Shown piece by piece: positions 36,599-48,404 of a stretch of DNA of 64,000 nucleotides. Source of the stretch: Dendrophyllia cribrosa (taxonomy: Eukaryota > Cnidaria > Anthozoa > Scleractinia > Dendrophylliidae); the NCBI GenBank assembly GCA_024195265.1, contig JAJLRJ010000013.1, positions 10,341,332 to 10,405,331 on the forward strand, given 5' to 3'. The notes beneath the pieces are model-generated. The model was given only the letters and a program-made list of their open reading frames with translations. It was not told where the DNA came from and made no database searches. Made by a program: the position numbers and the translations under genes. The first letter of the stretch is position 1. Every line of letters begins with the position of its first letter.

Positions 36599-38282
36599 GT
36601 AAGTTTATGACGATATCTTAAGTTTTATCAGACATATATGAGTAGCAAGCATAATTAGAATATAAACTTCCTAACTAGATGTGTCTGTTGTTAAAGGCCC
36701 ATCTGCACGTACCGTGATGCACCGCGCATTGTTTATTTTGATTTGGACCCAGATAAATGCGATCTCAAGCGAAGTGAAATTTTGCCTCTCATCTCCAGGA
36801 AGAAATGAACACTGAGTTTGAAATTTCGTTCGACATTAATTTTAAAATTTATTAGTTCTAAGAAGCGGTCCTGTTAGATATCAAAAGTCCGTATAACATG
36901 AATCGCATTTTGTCTGGGGCCGCTCAACCAGCCTTAGTGTAACTCCAGGCAACTTCAGTCGCCGAGGCAGTTTCCTCCGCTTCGAAAGTTCGCATCGAAA
37001 ACATTTTCACGTTGTGGGACGCGGTAAACCTTCTGCTATTTTTACCGAAAGTTAAAGGTCGATGCCGCTTAAGACGAAACCTCCAGCGAGCCGAGAAGTG
37101 TTTGTATTTTGTGGGCTGTTCTCCAGTCGGCGTATCTGATTTGCATTCGGGCATAATTAATGAGCTCCCCTGGCGGAGGACGTTTTATCGGCTTCAGAAG
37201 TTTGCATCGAAAACAATACCACGGCTAGGGACGGGGAAAACCTCCTTCAACTTCCATGGAATATTTCACATAGTTGCTGGCAAAAACGACTCCGCTGGCG
37301 AGCAGAGAAGTTTGAGCTTTTCCTGTTGTTTACATCTCCAGGTTCCGGTCGAACGGTCACGGTTATCGGTGGAAAGATTCAAATGTCAACTCACAGTATC
37401 TGGAAAACGAATGTACTAAAAACTTACAGTGAAAAAAGAAAGGAAGATAAATCTTAACTAGTAGGCAATATAATATACCTATTTCCATTCCACGGACGAC
37501 CGAATTTCTGAGCCAAACCTTCTGAAGGTTCTCGTTTCTTGACAACCGGCCTCGAGCCTTCGGCGGCGTTGCTTAGAAAACGTATCAGTAACGATGGAAA
37601 ATAAAAGAAAACAGACAAAAACAATATGCAATGCCTTGAATATGAACTAAATATTTGAAAGAAATGATCTTGAAGTTAATAGACGATTCAGATTCCCCGA
37701 TGTAAACGGATTTTTTTAGGAATCAAAATTCTCCGACACAAATCTAGAATTTCTGGGGTCACGAAATTCCAGAACGCCCGCAATGAATCACGGTAAGTGC
37801 GGTTGGGCCTTTAAGTAATAGTATCATGTAGTGTTAGTTGCGTTGAACATCTGCTCAAAATTATAGTAAAGAGAAGAATAATGAAAAATAAAAAACAGTT
37901 TTAAACCACCTTTGCTCTAGAATGCTTTAATTTTGTATGCCTCGTAGCAGTTCTTTAATCAAGTACTTCTATGTGCTTTATCCAGGGCATGAACGAAAAT
38001 AACATCTACTTAAGCGGTAACTCATTTTGATACTTCAATGCGAGCTACAGCCTAATATGCTTCCTGTTTTTCGTAATGCTGTAGAATAACCTTAACCCTC
38101 CAACGTACAGGCCAATTATATCACAACCGTAGTACAAGGGAAGAGGGGAGTTTGGTTGCACCCCACCCCCCCACCCCCCCTCCCCCTCTTCACCCCCACC
38201 CACCCCAAATAACCAGAAAACGCTTAAGAGTTGGCCTTGTTTTAGATAAACGCATGTATCGATATAAAATTATTTTCCAATA
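36599..38282. other. Intronic or intergenic host DNA
   Basis: Two diverged copies of a block containing CGAAAGTTCGCATCGAAAAC (36984) and CAGAAGTTTGCATCGAAAAC (37195) lie within 36920-37250. Open frames of up to 135 codons here have no domain. 38161-38205 is C-rich (CCCACCCCCCCTCCCC). Confidence 0.45.
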
Positions 38283-38430
38283 GAGCGTTTTCACTCAGTC
38301 CGGTGGGACTCAAATGACAAATGACAAAGGCCATGGCAGCCACGTTGGTGTTCCCAACAAAAGAAGTTAATTAAAATTCTTTTGTATGGGAACACCAATA
38401 TGGTGGCTATGACGTCAAGTGAAAACGCTC
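38283..38430. mobile_element. Short MITE with TA flanks
   Basis: Ends GAGCGTTTTCACT and AGTGAAAACGCTC are inverted, with TA on both sides (38281-38282, 38431-38432). A nested hairpin GGTGTTCCCAACAAAAG / CTTTTGTATGGGAACACC lies inside. 148 bp with no coding content. Confidence 0.75.
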
Positions 38431-38693
38431 TATTGTCTTCCATAACAACAAACAACCGCATTTGACGGGTATTATTTCCCACATTTTGAATTTTCATTTA
38501 ACGGAACTTAACATTTTTAACCTTTCTACTGTTTACGTTTTACTGTAGCATTGTTCTATTGAGTTTGATTAATTTTGACTCAATTTTGGCGCTTTTCCAA
38601 CATTATGGAAATCCATGACGGCGAATCCAAGTTAGCGGCCATTGGAAATGAAGACGAAATTCCATCGCCATATACGTAACGTCAGCTACTTAA

Positions 38694-39285
38694 CCCTATT
38701 CGGCCTGGGCTTTGTTTGAGTTCCTGAGCCTGGAGGGGGGGGGGGGGGGGGTGGGGGTCACATTGTGCCCCTCCCCCCCCTTCGTAACTTCAAGAACATT
38801 AAGGCTATAACAATGAAACCTAGAGGGTACATAGTACGTCCAAAACTGTCTCCTTTGCGGTCCGCACAATGAAACGATGACGTCATATGACGTAGTTATT
38901 TGGTAATTAGTTATACGGCCGCCATATTGGATCCGCCATCTTGGATTTCTGAATTGTTTAAAACCTCTTAAAAACCTTCCAAATTGACGGAAAATTAATC
39001 AAAACCAATAAACAAACGCTAAATGACGTAAAAATACAAAAGTTATACCAATAAACATTCTTTTTCTTTATTCAAAGGTATAAATATGCAAATTTACAAA
39101 AACATTGCTGTCAAAATCTTGTTGCCATGGAAACGTCAAGTCACGTGATCAAAAAATTGTCATCATATGAAATTGTTGCCAGATAAATTTTAGGAAAAGT
39201 CACAAAGTTTGATGGCGTTTGAATACATATTAAATAAGTTATGCACTTTGCCCCCCCCCCCCCCCCCCCCCCAGGCCGAATAGGG
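38694..39285. mobile_element. piggyBac-like MITE (copy 1), TTAA duplication
   Basis: Ends CCCTATTCGGCCTGG and CCAGGCCGAATAGGG are flanked by TTAA at 38690-38693 and 39286-39289. CCC termini with TTAA are the piggyBac pattern. The interior includes G- and C-runs and GCCGCCATATTGGATCCGCC (YY1-like sites). A second copy, inverted, lies at 46600-47156. Confidence 0.8.
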
Positions 39286-39289
39286 TTAA

Positions 39290-39825
39290 CATAGGCTACT
39301 ACGTTTTTTAGGAACAACCCGAATCCAGATTCTTGAATCCTTAAAAAAAATGATATTTTGTTTCCTTCACGATTTCATATCATTGACAATTCGAGTGAGA
39401 TTATATTTAATATATTTCGAATATTATTTGTTGAAGTAGAGAGAAAAACACAGCCAGGCCAAACTAGGATCAGTAGGATACCAACGGGTTTTTTTTACGT
39501 TAAATGATCCATTTTAGGATTTTTCGGGTTTTTTTATCATGAAGAATCCATACGGATATGAGATCACAAAATCGATTTCGAATTCTTCAAAAAAAAAGTA
39601 GCTTATAAAATGTTTGTGGATGAAGTGACCAATGGGTGGGAAGCGGAATCCCCATCCACTTCAAGTGACCGATGGGAGGGAAGCGGAATCCCCATCCAGC
39701 TCCCAGACGACCAAAAAAACTTATAAAATCTGAAAGTAAAAATTCCTATTATATAGGGTGGGGTCAGACGCTGAGCGTGGGGTTATTACCTATTGAACAC
39801 GCTACATACGTAGTATATATCTGCC
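39290..39825. other. Host or element-2 flank, no gene
   Basis: Contains a direct repeat of about 37 bases, AAGTGACCAATGGGTGGGAA (39625) and AAGTGACCGATGGGAGGGAA (39662), each followed by GCGGAATCCCCATCCA. No terminal repeat of the second Polinton could be found here. Confidence 0.4.
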
Positions 39826-42310
39826 ATGGATGCTGCACTGCGGTTTCACCTGAGAAATCAAGCCTTTCAAGGTTGGCTTCACAGCTATAAGATGGTAGTG
39901 CCCGACTATCATCCCACGAAAGACCTCAGATTGTTCTATCGAGAGAACAAGCCCAAAATCCTTCAGGTGATTGATAGAGAGGCTGCTGATTTTGGTCTTG
40001 TCAAAGTCAATTTCACTCTTGAACTTCAATTGGCAAAGGCAGTACAAGAGGGCATAGAAACAGTAAACCACTACTTCACGCTGCCAGACCTATTTATAGT
40101 GACGCGCGTTAACCAAGCTAACAAACGGACGCCGTCATCAACTCAACACTTGAGCAAGTAGCATGGTGGATACACATGGGATCAGGTTGGGTCATCCAAA
40201 AAGTCAACAAAGCTTGGCTTGACTTTGTTAGATACGAAACCATCAAAGGCGGTTGCTATTTACCTCTTCCTAAAAAATTTAAGGGATAAGCAGGCCATCA
40301 TAAACGTGAAAAACAAAGACAACAGATGCTTGCTTTGAACACTGCGTGCTGTGTTGTTTCCTTCACAAAACACGAAGCACGCCGACAGACCAAGCAAGTA
40401 CCCAACAGACGATGGCCTGGATTTCACTGGGATTACTTTCCCTACGCTATTGAATCAGCTTTCAATAGTTGAATGGCAAAACAACCTTAAACGTCTTTGG
40501 GTGGCAAAACAATAGCGTTGTTATCGTTAGAGATAGCAAAGTAGAAGACCAGAACGTTAGACGAATTAACCTGATGTGGATAACCAACGAAAACAACGCC
40601 CACTATTGCTACATAAAAAGCCTCAGCAGGCTTCTTCGCAGCCAACGTGATCCTGGAAATAAGGCCTATTTCTGCGAAAGGTGCCTTCAGGGGTTTTATT
40701 CACAAGATGTCCTTTACAAACACCTGGACTACTGCAAAGGCATCAAAGGCAGGCCAACACGTGTTGATATGACAAGGGAGGGTGTAAACATCCTGCGTTT
40801 TAGGAGCTTCCAAAACCAGATGAAAGCACCCTACGTAATCTACACAGACTTTGAGAGCCTCGTAGCAAAAATAGACCATGATCCCACAGATCTCAGAGAA
40901 AGCAACCCAACCAAGACAAAAGTCAACACACCTTGTGGGTTTGGCTTCACGTTGTTAGCTCTAGTGGCAAATCACGCGGTCCTTTCTGTTACAGAGGCCC
41001 TGATGCAGTTAAAGTCGTCCTGCATTACATCCAAGAAGCGGAGAGGATCCTTAGAAATAATCTAAGGCACAAAAAGCCGCTTATCGTGACAAGAAAAGAC
41101 TGGGCAAATTACAACCTCGCCCCATGAGTGCATCATCTGCCACGAAATCCTGTACAAAGAAAACCAACAAGTGTTACTCCAACGCCTTTAAGACGTACAC
41201 ACAAGATGAGGAAACAGGCGAAATAAAAGAGACTCCTTTGCTGGCGAAAGGGCTAATATGAAGAAAAAAGAAGGCCTTCGCTTTGAAGAAGTTGATTGCC
41301 TCTTCTGCGGCGAGTCACTAACCAGGAAGCGCTTCAGAGACTCTGTCAAGGACCATTGCACATAACAAGTAAATACAGTGGCGCCTTACACCGGGCTTTC
41401 AATCTGAACTACTTCAGAATCGACGTTGAAACAATGGTAATCCCAGTTGTGTTCCACAACCTAAAAGGCTACGACGCTCATCTCATTATGGGTGATATAG
41501 CCAAGACCGATGACAAGCTTAAGTGCATCCCATCAATCACGGAGAAGTATGTCTCATTCTCCATTGGCAAACTGAGGTTCATCGACAGTTGTCAGTTCTT
41601 GCTTTTACGCCGTGATAGCTCAGTCAAGTCAAACAGCCCTGAGTCCTTTATCATAACGAGTAGGCATATGAAAAGGATCCCGACAAGCTAAAGCTCATAT
41701 TGCAGAAGGGAAACTACCCATACGAGCACTTGGACTCTTGGGAACGATTCGCAGAGGAGGCAGTTGCATGACGAGCACAACGCGTACCATCTCGCATCAG
41801 AAAAGCAACGAGTAGAAAATGCGTGGATGTCCGACTACCAAAGGGTATTGTTAAAAGGCCAAGCTGAGGATAAGACTGAGAAACTGCTCCTAACACTCAA
41901 GGTCAAAAGCAGATTCATCCTGTATTACCGGAACCCAAAGCATTACCTTGAGTTAGGATTGAGGCTGAAAATGGTCCACAAAGCCCTAAAGTTTGAGCAG
42001 AAGACTTGGATTGAGCCATACATCAAGCTGAACACTGAGTTAAGAAAATAAGGCACATCAGATTTTGAGAAGACCTTCTTCAAGCTGATGAACAATTCTG
42101 TCTTCGGTAAGACTACGGAGAACCTCAGAAACCACACAGGCGTGAGGTTGGTTCCTTCAGATGAGGTAGATAAGATACGAAAGCTTATCTCAAGCCCGCT
42201 ATACGCCAGAGCAACAGTCTTTGACGAAAACCTTGCCGCATTCCAGATGCACAAGGAAAGAGTCTTCCTTGAGCGCCCAGTCCACACTGACATGTGCGTA
42301 CTGAATTTCA
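39826..42310 (+). pseudogene. Polymerase B of a second Polinton lineage, degraded
   Basis: Pieces of one polymerase B appear in different frames on the plus strand. The N-terminal helical region is at 39826-40161, and a spacer shows WIHMGSGWVIQKVN near 40165. A zinc segment YFCERCLQGFYSQDVLYKHL (about 40669-40728) precedes the exonuclease start YVIYTDFESL (about 40830) and VVFHNLKGYDAHLIM (41446-41490). Late palm sequence KLMNNSVFGKTTENLRNHTG lies near 42082-42141. Many frameshifts and stops separate them. The sequence differs clearly from the polymerase at 4460-7738, so it is another lineage. The motif C part lies inverted at 42487-42627. Confidence 0.82.
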
Positions 42311-42486
42311 TTCTACAATTTAGGTCCATTATATCAGTAGTATACTATGCTCACGACGTAGTTGACCAATCAGGAGCGAGTACATCTCATTAGATCTCAT
42401 TTGCATCGAGCAACGAAAATCTGCACACGTGCAATGACATGTTGGGTGGAGGGTGAGTGACCGGAAGTGACGTAAACCGGAAGTGA
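42311..42486. other. Unassigned spacer inside the second Polinton remnant
   Basis: Separates the plus-strand polymerase remnant from its inverted continuation. It includes CCGGAAGTGA twice (42461, 42478). Origin unclear. Confidence 0.35.
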
Positions 42487-42627
42487 TGTCTTTGTAGGCA
42501 TCGTCTGTTCTGATCTCAAGGAGCAAGCCGTCTGTGTCTGTATAGAGCAGCTCACAGCGCTCGCCATACGTTAGCTTGAGATGGTTACTGTAGAAGTTGT
42601 ACATAAGGGTTTTGCTCAAATCGATGA
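42487..42627 (-). pseudogene. Inverted fragment of the second-lineage polymerase B (motif C)
   Basis: The minus strand reads IDLSKTLMYNFYSNHLKLTY and then CELLYTDTDGLLLEI, where YTDTDG is the polymerase motif C, followed by DDAYKDI. By position in the protein it should follow directly after the plus-strand piece ending near 42305, but it is in the opposite orientation: a local inversion. Motif C has Gly where Ser is usual (DTDS). Confidence 0.75.
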
Positions 42628-42639
42628 AAGATTCAAGAT

Positions 42640-42989
42640 TCTAACCTGCTACTCATTTAAAAGAGATCTAACTTCTCACTTTATTAATTTCTACTAATTT
42701 CTACTATTAATTGATAATTTGTGCTATTTTTTGCTATTTCCATACAGTTTCTTTTTTATTTATTATTTATTACTTATTATTTATTTATTTTATTTCATTT
42801 TATACGTGTATATTTGTTCTGTAATCTCTGACTCGCGTGTATATTATTTTTAATTAATAAATGATGGTTACCCAACTAGTTTAGCTTTTTAGTTATTTTG
42901 GGTAACCAACTACTGTATCTATTTTTAACTTATATATTATGTATACATTTTTGTAACTTTACAGTACGAATAAACGTTGTTGTTGTTGA
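42640..42989 (+). mobile_element. 3' end of a LINE with a GTT-repeat tail
   Basis: About 350 bases of A/T-rich noncoding sequence end in TACGAATAAACGTTGTTGTTG, resembling the short-repeat 3' tail of CR1/L2/RTE-type LINEs. It truncates the integrase remnant, whose last coherent codons (LYYLYNGPK) end at about 42990. No target duplication was identified. Confidence 0.45.
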
Positions 42990-44170
42990 CTCTTGGGCCC
43001 ATTGTAAAGGTAGTATAGGAGTGGTTCTCCAGGCTTTCTAACAGTTCTTACAACATTTAGGACACACAAAGACCATATGGGGTTTGTAGCTCGCCTGATT
43101 CCACCCTCCAATTCGCCAGGCTGGTATAAGTATCTGACATTAACTTGGGGTGGTAGCTTTTTCTCGTTCGCTCCTACAGGTCTGCAGTATTTTGTTGAAG
43201 GCTTGGCAGAAACAACCTGCTCCTTCTCTTTAATTGCCTGAGCATGTTTCTTGCCAACCAACCATCTTATTATTATGGGAAAACAAATTATTTACTATTG
43301 TCGTTTCAAAAATATGAAACCAAGCCTGGCGTTACTCAAAGCCAAAATACAAAACACGCAACAGGTAGAATTATTTATAGCTAAGAAAAATAACAAAGAG
43401 TTAGTTCATTATCAGAAATGGCAAAGCATTATACCTTTGTAATAAATTAAAATATAACTGATTTCTTAAGTCTTTATTCATCTACATAGTAGGCTTTTGT
43501 TATGGTATTGTATTGTAATGTAGGTTAGTGTAAGTACTTACTTATTTTTTTTTTTTTTTGTGTTGGTATACATATTATTATTAGAATAGTAGTGTTATAT
43601 GTACTACATATTTGTGCAAATTATTTTGATAAGCAATAAAATAATAAAAAAAAAATGTTTCTTGCCAAGCAATCTGGTTACTTCATTATTCAGCGCAGAG
43701 ACAACTTTAAGAAGCTTTTTAACCCATTCAGTTGACATTTTGTTGTTTGGCAACCGCATCTTAACAGCATATTCGTGGCCAAGCAAACGTTCTGCCAGAG
43801 TTCGGTTAAAGCGCTCCACAATTGCCTAGTCTCCATGAATATCAACACGACCTCGGCGAATAGAAGTTTTGTGGATTTCCATCACCTTAGTTACGACGCC
43901 CATCAATCCCCGGCCAGGATCAACTTGCAACAGTTGAGGCCATCTCAAAAACCCACGCTTATAAATCTTCTCAAAGGCTTTCGCAACCTAAGCAGACTCA
44001 TTAAATGTCAGAGGCTCTGCTTCTTTGTAGCGACTGGCAATGTCAATAACTGTGTGTGCGTATTTGTAAGTCTTTCGCCCTCGCCCTCTACCCAGAGTGT
44101 CATGTGGCAAAAAAGAAGGTCTGCTTGACGCACCGCATTGGACGAGAACACGTCAAACTTTGATCTAGGA
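42990..44170 (-). pseudogene. Integrase of a second Polinton lineage, degraded and interrupted
   Basis: Read leftward from about 44170: the first catalytic Asp region VRQADLLF, then in a shifted frame YKEAEPLTFN and LRWPQLLQVDPGRGLMG (second Asp). AIVERFNRTLAERLLGHEYA supplies Glu (43755-43819), then SALNNEVTRLLGKKH. After a 397-bp insertion (43258-43654) comes a C-terminal DNA-binding part, VRYLYQPGELEGGIRRATNP. Frameshifts and an in-frame stop before AIVERF kill it. The sequence is unlike the integrase at 10757-11785. It probably belongs with the polymerase remnant at 39826-42627. Confidence 0.75.
43258..43654 (+). mobile_element. 5'-truncated L1/Tx1-like LINE copy with poly-A tail
   Basis: ATGTTTCTTGCCAA occurs at 43244-43257 and again at 43655-43668, a 14-bp target duplication. 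In between, about 55 codons end HYQKWQSIIPL, resembling the ORF2 end KKWQPLQPLIS of the LINE at 34246. A 3' untranslated region and a short A-run follow. It sits inside the integrase remnant. Confidence 0.8.
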
Positions 44171-45205
44171 GTGTGACGCGGTGCGGGTAGGAATACCTGC
44201 CAGAGCACTTGCTTGGCTAACCACCGCTTCGCCAGACTCGTACTCAGTCGCTATTGGTTTTTGGGGCGAGAGAAGATTGGATATTAGGGTGAAACGAGGC
44301 GCGCGGTGTGTCATGGGAAGGGTCGAGGGGAAAATAGCGACTGGACTAACTCGTCTCATAGAAGGGAATAAACCACTCTCTGGAGGGTATTGAAGCTTTT
44401 TTAAGCTTTTGGCTTGTTTTATTTAGCCAGTTTTTTTACATGTGTCTGTTACTAAATATACAACAAAGGTTTTCCGTTAATGACACGGCTCAAAGTGGCG
44501 TTGTATGGATTTTTTTGAATTTTTTACTCTTCATTCGAGCATTCGGGAAACGGCACGTTTCTCGGGAAGTAGTGGAAATCAAGCTAAATCATTGCTAGAA
44601 GCAGGCTTTGGAAGATATCATGTAAAACTAATATAACAATGGCATTTTTTGACATAAATTGTCTTGGCTTCCTGTCTATCTTACTGTTTTAGCTTGTTGC
44701 CATAAGTTGAAGGCGAAATGTCTCTCAGATTTTCAATGATTCTAGCTTGTTTCAGCGACTGAACCTCTTACTAGTTATTAAAAGTGGTCAATCAATGGTT
44801 TGGCTGCGAAACAAGCTGATTTAAGTTTGAGAACACGAAGTGTCGTGCCCTGCATTGATGTAGCTTTTATAATAATATGTCAAGGATAAAGTACTTCTAT
44901 GTTTATTTATAATATGGTTTTATATTTGAACGAGTATTAAGCCAGGATGATAAGGTATGCGAAAGGATGAAAATGGCCCTTTCAGCTTAAAATGAAACAT
45001 TTTAGCTATAAACCCAAACAAACATATTTCACATATGTTTCTTTGTATTGTCCCAATACTTGTAGACCCCCCCCCCCCCCCCCCCCCCCCTCTCCCCCGC
45101 CACACACACACCACTTCCCGGGGGTAGTTATATGTAGGTATCAGAGGCAATCAGATTATTATGGGATTCCAAAGCACATTTTGGTCTTTGTCAGTTTCTA
45201 AGTTT
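44171..45205. other. No gene seen
   Basis: Unassigned sequence with a C-run at 45067-45090 followed by CACACACAC. A block with GTCGCTATTGGTTTTTGGGG near 44250 may be a repeat. No splice-bounded exon was found. Confidence 0.4.
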
Positions 45206-45557
45206 TACTATTTTTTTTGCAAACGAGAACCTGCATCATTTGTCAGGCTGAAAAGGTTATTATATATTGTGAGGTTAATTTGCCAAACTTCAGCTTGCAT
45301 TTTATAATCCACAGTTTCTTATATGCATTTTTTTGTATTTTACGGGACTTGTTTGTACCACCTCCAAAAAAAGTTGAGTACCCCATCGCATTTGGGGTTT
45401 AGTTTTAGTACTTTACAATTTCTTGTATTTTGCCTTGTAGCTTCCATTTTGTACAAGTATTTGATCAAATTTATTGCATTGTTAAAAAAGTTGGTATCCT
45501 ACTATCACTGTCACCGCTAAAAGCTAATCACTAATTACGCACTTTTGATATATCTAG
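45206..45557 (+). repeat. Duplicated intron block upstream of an LRR exon
   Basis: The block beginning TTACTATTTTTTTTGCAAACG and AGAACCTGCATCATTTGTCA recurs at 48405-48690, and its 3' part (TTGCATTG...CACTAATTACGCACTT) recurs at 47298-47392. The separated copies show that LRR-exon units were duplicated and later rearranged. Confidence 0.75.
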
Positions 45558-45629
45558 GCGTCTTGCCCGAAACAACATTGCTTCTCTACCGGAACTAGTA
45601 TTTTCTAGACTTCACAATCTGAAATATCT
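45558..45629 (+). CDS. Leucine-rich-repeat exon (72 bp) of a host gene
   Basis: The acceptor ATATATCTAG precedes 45558 and the donor GTAAGTTTATG follows 45629. Phase 2-2, exactly 72 bases, like the exon at 36527. It encodes RLARNNIASLPELVFSRLHN and LKYL, one full LRR. Both exons share CTCCCGGAA/CTACCGGAA, GTATTTTCTAG and GTAAGTTTATGA, so they are tandem duplicates of one ancestral exon. Probably part of the same receptor-like gene on the plus strand. Confidence 0.75.
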
Positions 45630-46599
45630 GTAAGTTTATGAATATGCGACAAGTTGTATCGTAAGTATACTTAGCGAGCGTATTAAGAATACACTGACAT
45701 CCTCATTAGGTGGGTGTATTTATTAATACTGTAAGTAGTTTACTGGATTAAAGCATGTGGGTGAACAGTAAAACATTGATGGATTAGTAACTGAGAATCT
45801 TCCCATTGTGTTCCTTGTGTTCAAAGAGAAAGAATATGAAGTTTGCTTGAAAAAAATTTAAACCGCGTTCGCTTAATGCATGTAGGTTGCTTTAGTTTTG
45901 GTTTTCTTGTAACTGTTTTATTGGACTATCGCTTTGCTGAACTGTGATTCATCTAGTCCGTTAGCGAAACTACCTAACTGGTAACTTATTTTGAAAATTC
46001 ATGCGCTTCATGTTTTCGTTATGTTGGTCTGGAGTAAGTGTAAAACCATCCATTATTTATAGCCATAGCTTTAATATTCTAGAAGATACGCAGGGTGGGG
46101 GCGGTGTGAATACGGTTAATTTTAAGTGAAAAATTATCCTTTTCTTCCCTTATCGATGTGGTTTTGGCCCCAAAGATATCATCAATCCTTCAACACAGCA
46201 TTTAGAGAGTAGAGAGTAAGGTGAATATTTTTTTGCGATCGATACTCCGTGTGCTTTCTTCCAGACAAACGAGGGAAAATGCGCCGGTAACGCATTTTGA
46301 GAACATTTATCGTCTTGGACGAAGCGTTTAGCGTAAAAATAATGTTCGCTTTTCAACCGACAAATGTAGGTCATTTTCAATTAAACGTCAGCCGTTAACT
46401 TTGATCCTACGTGGACAGGCTTTATCGTCAAAGATCGGATTGATTAAAACTTATTCGTCACAAGCTGTCAAAATGCTACCTCTGTGCCGTCAACTGTGAA
46501 AAACCTATATTCCCACTAATACCGTCGTGTTAGGGGTTTTGGTAAGTTACTTAACGCTTGATTGAATTATCTGTAATGTTTCGTGTCAAAAAAATAAAC
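45630..46599. other. Intron, including an uninterrupted copy of the LINE target block
   Basis: 45705-45885 is similar to 34967-35150. 46130-46440 is similar to 1-104 joined to 34526-34700 and lacks the LINE. No coding frame with motifs. Confidence 0.55.
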
Positions 46600-47156
46600 G
46601 GGGGGGGGGGGGGGGGGGGGGCACAAAGTGCCCGCGCTAACTTTCAACATTCATAACTTCTTTAATATGTATTCAAACGCCATCAAACTTTGTGACTTTT
46701 CCTAAAATTGATCTGGCAACTTGACGTTTCCATGGCAACTAGATTTTGACAGCCATGTTTTTGGAAATTTGCATATTTATACCTTTGAATGAAGAAAAAC
46801 AATGTTTATTGGTAAAACTTTTGTATTTTTACGTCAGTTAGCGTTTATTTATTGGTTTTGATTAATTTTGCGTCAATTTTGACGGTTTTTAAGAAGTTTT
46901 AAAAAAATTCAGAAATCCAAGATGGCGGATCCAAGATGGCGGCCGTATAACTAATTACCTAATAACTACGTCATATGACGTCATCGTTCCATTGTGCTGA
47001 CCGCAAAGGAGACAGTTTTGGACGTACTATGTACCCTCTAGGTTTCATTGTCATAGCCTTAATGTTCTTGAAGTTACGAAGGGGGGGGGGGGTCACAATG
47101 TGCCCCCCCCTCCCCCCCAGGCTCAGGAACTCAAAAAAAGCCCAGGCCGAATAGGG
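46600..47156. mobile_element. piggyBac-like MITE (copy 2, inverted, left end lost in a G-run)
   Basis: Reverse complement of most of 38694-39285. The right end CCGAATAGGG is followed by TTAA (47157-47160). The left end fades into a G-run, and the terminal CCCTATTCGG is missing. It contains AAGATGGCGGATCCAAGATGG. Confidence 0.75.
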
Positions 47157-47297
47157 TTAAAGTAGAGGCCTTTCACTTTAGTTAATTCTTAGCAATGTAT
47201 TCACGCCTTCCCTCGCGAAAAAAAATGACTAAGAGATAAGAATTAACAGCATTATAATTATCCTTCGTCTTGCGAGAACGTCTCTTTTTCTTACGAT

Positions 47298-47392
47298 AGA
47301 CAAGTACTTGTTAAAATTTATTGCATTGCTACAAATGTTGGCGTCCTACAATCACTGTCGCCGCCAAAAGCTGATCACTAATTACGCACTTG
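47298..47392 (+). repeat. Partial copy of the pre-exon intron block without its exon
   Basis: Matches about 45450-45545. The LRR exon expected next is absent. 47582-47617 is a G-run of about 36. Confidence 0.6.
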
Positions 47393-47581
47393 TTTAGAAG
47401 CCAATAGCCTGTTTAAAGCGCTTAGCTAGTGTGACAGCCGCGAAATAGCAGCGCAAAGGAAAATTGCAATGCGAGCAAAAATACATTTTCACTCGTTTGC
47501 AGGCTTCTTTTTCGCCTTCCCTGCTCCCAGAAATCTTAACTTAGGAACCTACACGAAAACCTGTATCACAACCGTGGTACA

Positions 47582-47618
<37 letters not shown>

Positions 47619-47909
47619 GAAGGGTTGTTGGGCGTGGTCTTAGGCTTACCTAAAAAGGGTGAAATCAAGCAATTTTATTCTACCTTGTCACAACACGTTA
47701 CCACAGCAACTGATTGTCACCAAAAATGTGTCCCAATTCAAAGGGGACAGACCGCAAATAAATGTGGCTACTAAATATATATATAAATAATATACAGCCA
47801 TCTTCTGAAGACATCATGTGCTACCGATATTATGGGTTATAGTGCTACTGGGGAACCGTTACAGGGGATCCATTACACTGTTTACCAAATTCTGTATTTC
47901 TTATTCCTC

Positions 47910-48380
47910 AGGCTGGTTCTCATATAATCGTTCCGGTCGCTCCGGTCGTCCGAGTCGTTTCAAAAGTTTTTTGCAAACGACTCAGACGATTGGGACGACT
48001 CAAGCGATTTGGGTTCTCATATGATCGTCTCGGTCGTCTCGAACGTCAATTGTGCGGTCGTAAACTGGGTCCGACAACATGTTTTGGGCAATAATACGGC
48101 ATTCTGGGGTAGATTTGGGTCGCTTCGATCGCCTCAGTCGTCCGGGTTGCCTGAGAGTAGTTCTCATATGATCGTCCCCGATTTTTCACGATCGCCCCAG
48201 TCGTCCGTATAGAACACAGTTCTATCCAAGCGACCGCGATCGCCCCAGTCGTCCGGGTCGTTTGCGATCGTCCCGGGTCAACTCAGAAGTGTTCTCATAT
48301 AATCGTCCCGATCGTCCGTGCACTTTTTAAAACGACTCGGACGACCGGGACGACCGGGACGATTAATTGAGAACCAGCCT
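47910..48380. mobile_element. MITE with AGGCTGGTTCTCA inverted ends
   Basis: Starts AGGCTGGTTCTCATATAATC and ends TTGAGAACCAGCCT. GTCCGGGTCG/CGACCGGGACG-type words repeat in both orientations, and TTCTCATATRATCGT recurs internally at 48012, 48162 and 48291. No clear target duplication. No coding content. Confidence 0.65.
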
Positions 48381-48404
48381 TTAACTAAATAACCAGGAAA
48401 TTTT

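Noticed and set aside
37012..37419. A 135-codon plus-strand ORF
   Set aside because: It covers two diverged noncoding repeat copies and shows no recognisable domain or splice borders.
47469..47774. ORF through a poly-glycine stretch
   Set aside because: The glycines come from a G36 homopolymer tract.
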